A stretch of DNA of 64,000 bases, from NCBI RefSeq assembly GCF_029168945.1, contig NC_083602.1, positions 1,674,001-1,738,000 on the forward strand. The letters are read 5' to 3'. A model generated the notes under the pieces. That model saw nothing but the letters and a program-made list of their open reading frames with translations, searched no databases and was not told the DNA's origin. The translations under genes and the position numbers were made by a program. The stretch is from Cannabis sativa (taxonomy: Eukaryota > Streptophyta > Magnoliopsida > Rosales > Cannabaceae). This document shows, piece after piece, positions 59,501 to 64,000 of this stretch (positions are counted from its first letter, which is position 1; each line of letters starts with the position of its first letter).

Positions 59501-62500
59501 CTAGTTGGAGCGTCTGTAAAGGACTTGATAACTGTATTGTGTCCGTACATGAGTAATCTAGTTGGACTACAGCCAGATGCTGCCAACAAGTTCCTCTCTT
59601 CTGTCACGGGAATATCTGTTGACTTTGACCTGGCTGGAAACAACGCTGATTTGCAGAGTATTAAATATTCAACTCATTGGATCTTTGTATTCTTCTTTCA
59701 GTTGTTCATGTCCTGTAGAATTTTATATAGGCAAGCTGCCAGCTTTATGCCGCCAGATTCCTCGAGAAAGATGTCAGCAGCAATGGGGGATTCATTTATG
59801 GCACTCTCTGGTGGAGATTGGATGAATAGGACTGACTGGATGAGTGATGTGTATTTTTCTTGCTTTCTACAACCTTCAGCTCCTCTTCTTACTGTCATTC
59901 AAGCTATTTCGAACATCTTTGTGCCTGGTGCTGAAGATTATAGTCCTCTGATTTATGTAATGCATGCTATGGCTCTTCAAAGGCTTGTTGATTTGAACAG
60001 GCAGATAAAAGCTCATGAGTATCTGTTGCAAAATAATAATAATTTGGTTCAGATTGGGTTGCTTGATGATGGTGACTTGTCACGTTATAAAAAAAGAAAC
60101 AAAAAGCTAGAAAAGTGCATCTCTACTCTGATGCAAGAGGCAGAAGGCCTTACTGGTTTCATGATGGAGCATCTATCATTAGTATCTAACTCTCAACAAC
60201 CAAGTTTCGCTTCAGATGATACGACTTGTAAGGAAAAATCTGCCCGCGAAAGTGGTGAATGGGATTTTAGTGTTACTTCTGTGAACAAGAATTCATTGCC
60301 TACTGCAGTTTGGTGGATTCTGTGCCAAAATATTGATCTTTGGTGTACTTATGCTACTAAAAAGAAATTGAAGATGTACCTTACTGTTCTGATCCAAACT
60401 TCCATTTTGTGTGGGAGAAACAGCTTTGGGCGGGTTAGAGAGCACCGCAGCGATAAAAACAACCAGCTGAATAGGGTGACCGTGTGGCAAATCTCACTAG
60501 AACTCTTCAATAACTCCATCCTATATGAACAACGAGTTAGTTTCCTATAATCCCTTCTTAAATGCACACAACACATACTTACATTTTACTTTGTTTATAT
60601 GTTTGCTTTTATTGTTTGTATGGTCATTGTATTCTGTTATATATTTCTTGAGTTCTTTTTATCCGAATCTGTACTGAATCATTATTTGAAAATATTTTCA
60701 TCCCAATTCCTGAATGTTCATTCTGTCTTGTCTTAGTTTGTTCGCAGACATTTGGCATCAAGGTTTTGCCATGCACTGGAGAAATTTGCATTACCATCTA
60801 ATTGTATTTCATCCGGGAATGTTGATTTTATGTCACCTCCTAATTGGTCTGATGTCTTAAGCGACCTAGAGAAGTCATCGGCAATTGTTCTGGGAAACAA
60901 GCATGTCCCATACTGTCAGGACTCAGCCAAAAAACCATACACTCGTTCTTCTGCCAAGCTTTGTTCAGGAAACGGGAATGACCTGAGTACCTTTCCATTG
61001 CTCAGTACGGAATTTGCAGTTTCTCAAAGTTTGCTCAATCTCATAGGCTGGATTCCAAAAGAATATTTCAATTCAAAATCATTTTCAATTTTGATGACAT
61101 CTATTCTCAATCTTGAAAGGTATGTTTTCCATTCCTATCTAGATGATGTCATTTGTATGATATGTTGCCATCGTCCTTCGGCTTTTAGTTCAAAGTAGTT
61201 TTTCTATTTACAAGTGTACTGTGTTCTTTTTTAGAAAAATCTTACAATGCAAGTTCTATTTAGTTTAGGAAAGTTTTCAATCAACATGGTTTTGTTTTCT
61301 TCCTTTTATTTATTTATTTATTTTAGCATAATTTGGCAGAGTAATCTCTATTTTTACCAATTTGATCTGTACTGGATATTACAGGCTTGTTATTGGCACC
61401 TTATTAGATCGTGAGGGCTCTTCAAACTCACAAAATGGTTATGAGCTTTTCCGATTGTTCTTGTGTTGCCGGAAGGTCTTGAAAAGTATTGTTATGGCTT
61501 CTTGTGAGGGGAAGACAGAATCAAACCAAACGTCACTTTGTCTCATGTACTCTGGGAAGTCGCTTCCTGTTTTATGGCTTTTCAAGTCATTATATGTTGT
61601 TGTTGGTATTCAGGAGTCACTTTCCAAAAAGAATGATTCTCTTCAAGTTGATGATATGATATTTTCATTATTGGATCACACATTATATGTTTTTTTGACA
61701 TTGAACAAATATCATTTCAACAAAACAATTAAAAATGCTCAGAACTCTTGTGAAGAGCAACAAAATGCCGGAGTTGACTGTGAGCAGAGTGATTTAGTAG
61801 AACCCGATCAACCCTTAACCTCTGATTATACTCAAGCCTGGAAAAGTGTGTTCTGTGTCGCTAAAAGCTTCAGAGAGCAGATGCAGGATGGACTTACCTC
61901 CTTGAAGTCTCTCATTTCCGATCAAAAAGGGGCTTTTAATGCCGAAGTTGTGGATATTAGTAGGTACTCTACGATCATGACTTGCTTTAGTGGGTTTTTA
62001 TGGGGCTTGGCATCGATTATGAATCAAACTGATGTGAGAAGTGCCTATCTTAAAGAGATATTATCAGGGAGAGACAATGGTGAATCTGAAATTAACCTTT
62101 GTATAACTGTTTTTGTGGAATTCTCTAGTCTACTGGTAGGCATGTTGGTTATAAATGATGCTCAGTATTTTGAAAAAGCGAACAACAATTCCGATCTATT
62201 GGGTGAAAAGGAGCTTTTAGCTAAAACTAATGTTGGGAAGAATGATATTTCTTGCGATAAGCAATGCGAAAGTTCTGGTGATGTAATGACATGCTTGGAA
62301 TCACAAGACATTGATGCTAACTCTGGAATTGGCAGTGTACGCAAGAAGAAGAAGTTGCGGTCAAAAGCTTTAAACTTTACTGCTAGTTTTCTGACTGAGG
62401 TCGATTCACTTGATCGTCTACCTCTAAACAAGTCTTTCCTTAGGAGCATGGTAACAGGTGATTGTACTGAAGCAGCATATCTACTCAGGCAGTTGTTGAT

Positions 62501-64000
62501 TGCCTCTTCAGCTATTTTGAGGCTCAATTTGCACATCGATTGTGCTCCCTTGTCTGCAAGCTTGATGAAAATTCTTACTGGCATTTCACAGTTCTTGCTA
62601 TCAGAATTAGTAGACACAATTCATGTGCCACGACCCTTATCTTTCGTTTGGCTAGATGGTACTGTGAAGTACATAGAGGAAATAGGAAATCATTTTCCTA
62701 TGACTGATCCCACTTTGTCAAGAAGTCTTTATGTCAAGATGGTAGAGCTGCAGTTAAGGGCCATAGGAAAGTGCATAACTTACCAAGGGAAAAGAGCTAC
62801 CCTTGCATCTCACGAAACAGAGTCGAACACCAAATTACTTTATGATTATTCAAGACTTTCCGAAGCTTCTCTTCCTCGCAAGCCATGTGGTTTCGATGAA
62901 TTTAAATCAAGATTGCGATCGTCATTTACGGTGTTCATACAGAAGCCATCAGAGTTGCACCTGCTATCTGCAATACAAGCTATCGAGAGAGCCTTAGTTG
63001 GTGTGCAGGAAAGATCCACAATGATTTATGACATACAGACTGGAAGTGCAAATGGCGGAAAAGTTTCCTCAATTGTTGCTGCTGGCGTCGATTGCTTGGA
63101 TTTAGTTCTCGAGTTTGTTTCAGGTATCAACATTTCAACATATTGGTCGAGTTTGATATTTATTTTAACTTTGCTGTCTTTCTCTCTGGGTTATAAGAAT
63201 GAGTTGTCTGAACCAGTTATGTTTTACCATTGCCATCAGTATTATTTGTTTCAACTTTCCTGTAATATTGAAAAGCTCAAAATCTCCTGCCCCCTGCCAA
63301 TACAAACATTGAAACGTTAAACATAAAATTAAATAACCGAAAGAAATAGAGGATGTGAAAGGAAAAAAGGGGCTGTACCTGTAGTGTAACATGTTTTTGC
63401 TGCATCATTTTCAATTTTGAAATTAAGATTTTGGATATGTGTGTAATTATTGTAATTTGATGGTTTTCTTTTCATTCTTCCTGACAAATGGTTTTTCTGT
63501 TCAGGACGCAAGCGCCTAAATCTTGTTAAAAGACATATTCAGAGCTTACTTGCTAGTGTGTTCAACATAATTCTACATTTGCAAAGTCCTTTAATATTCT
63601 CTGAGAGATTGATAGGTGATACTAATCCAGATCCAGGAGCAGTTATTCTTATGTGTGTTGAGGTACTGATAAGAATTTCAGGCAAACACGCTCTGTTTCA
63701 AATGGAGGCTTGGCATTTAGCACAATCTTTGCGGATACCCGGGGCACTTTTTCAGAATTTTCATCAACTTAAACGTTCTAAATCTTCTGTTCGGAACACA
63801 CCTTCCAATAATTCAGATAACCATATTTCTGATCCAGTAGGGAGTATGCAACTCTGCAATGTAGATAGGCGATTTTCAATTGACCTATTTTCTGCATGTT
63901 GCCGGTTACTATATAATGTCCTAAAGCATCACAAAAGGTATTTATTTTTGTTATTTTCTTCTTTTTCTAAAGGAACAGTTTGTCTTGAAATCTTCTAACA
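56545..64000 (+). CDS. URB2-like: Urb2/Npa2 family ribosome biogenesis protein (At4g30150-like), 3' end outside window
   Basis: Nucleolar factor for early 60S (27S pre-rRNA) processing. Exons in the window: 56545-56759, 56985-58644, 59093-60535, 60737-61119, 61385-63123, 63505-63937; phases agree and exon 6 ends in phase 2, so the gene continues past the edge. At least 1957 residues are encoded. The start MAADSKASTTRKRKAILRRK is basic and nuclear-signal-like, and a second patch RKKKKLRSKA follows later. The rest is mostly helical with no transmembrane region. Stretches such as NRTDWMSDVYFSC and MSAAMGDSFMALSGGDW match my memory of the plant family. The conserved Urb2 C-terminal domain should lie beyond the window. 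Intron 2 carries a small repeat near 58797-58860. Apparent frames continuing past exon ends (for example at 60536 and 63124) are intron read-through. Confidence 0.88.

Noticed and set aside
63124..63320. Hydrophobic C-terminal extension of the URB2 exon 5 frame
   Set aside because: It is intron read-through; the GT donor at 63124 and acceptor at 63504 restore the family-like frame.

Overview
This is nuclear DNA from a flowering plant, almost certainly a eudicot. The genes have many short AT-rich introns, intergenic space is dense with transposon remnants, and the products are plant families (PDR-type ABCG, DYW-class PPR, allantoin synthase, HsfB). A rosid such as Cannabaceae would fit, but I cannot fix the species from sequence alone.

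Layout. Positions 1-14.1 kb hold no host gene. This part starts with the PBS and long terminal repeat of a minus-strand LTR retrotransposon. A nested field of DNA transposons follows: a CACTA-like element, hAT-like elements with 8-bp target duplications, and Mutator-like MITEs with 9-bp duplications. From 14.3 to 22.4 kb lies a 20-exon full-size ABCG/PDR transporter on the plus strand. From 22.5 to 28.3 kb there are LINE RNase H fragments and a DUF1985-type Mutator-like element. From 28.5 to 32.7 kb is a minus-strand circularly permuted GTPase (DAR GTPase 2 type). It is head to head with an intronless DYW PPR gene (33.7-35.6 kb), and the roughly 1 kb between them is largely a 20-unit minisatellite. 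A bifunctional uric-acid-degradation gene (TTL/allantoin synthase) spans 37.0-40.2 kb. From 40.3 to 45.1 kb are repeats, including a Mutator-like element nested inside an older MITE. A small coiled-coil gene of unknown function lies at 45.2-46.5 kb, followed by a LINE fragment and a broken HsfB3-like fragment. A TAF1A-like RNA polymerase I factor lies at 48.9-53.2 kb. An Urb2/Npa2 ribosome-biogenesis gene starts at 56.5 kb and runs off the right edge.

Functional themes. TAF1A (rRNA transcription) and URB2 (pre-60S processing) are neighbours on the same strand, and URB2 has a telo-box upstream. The GTPase and the PPR protein are both expected in organelles and share an upstream region carrying site II motifs. 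The TTL gene encodes both final steps from hydroxyisourate to allantoin. It appears able to switch peroxisomal targeting on and off through tandem splice acceptors 48 nt apart.

All exon models were built by hand from splice consensus, phase continuity and remembered family conservation. Coding totals are multiples of three for every complete gene. Orthology statements rest on recognition, not on a search.
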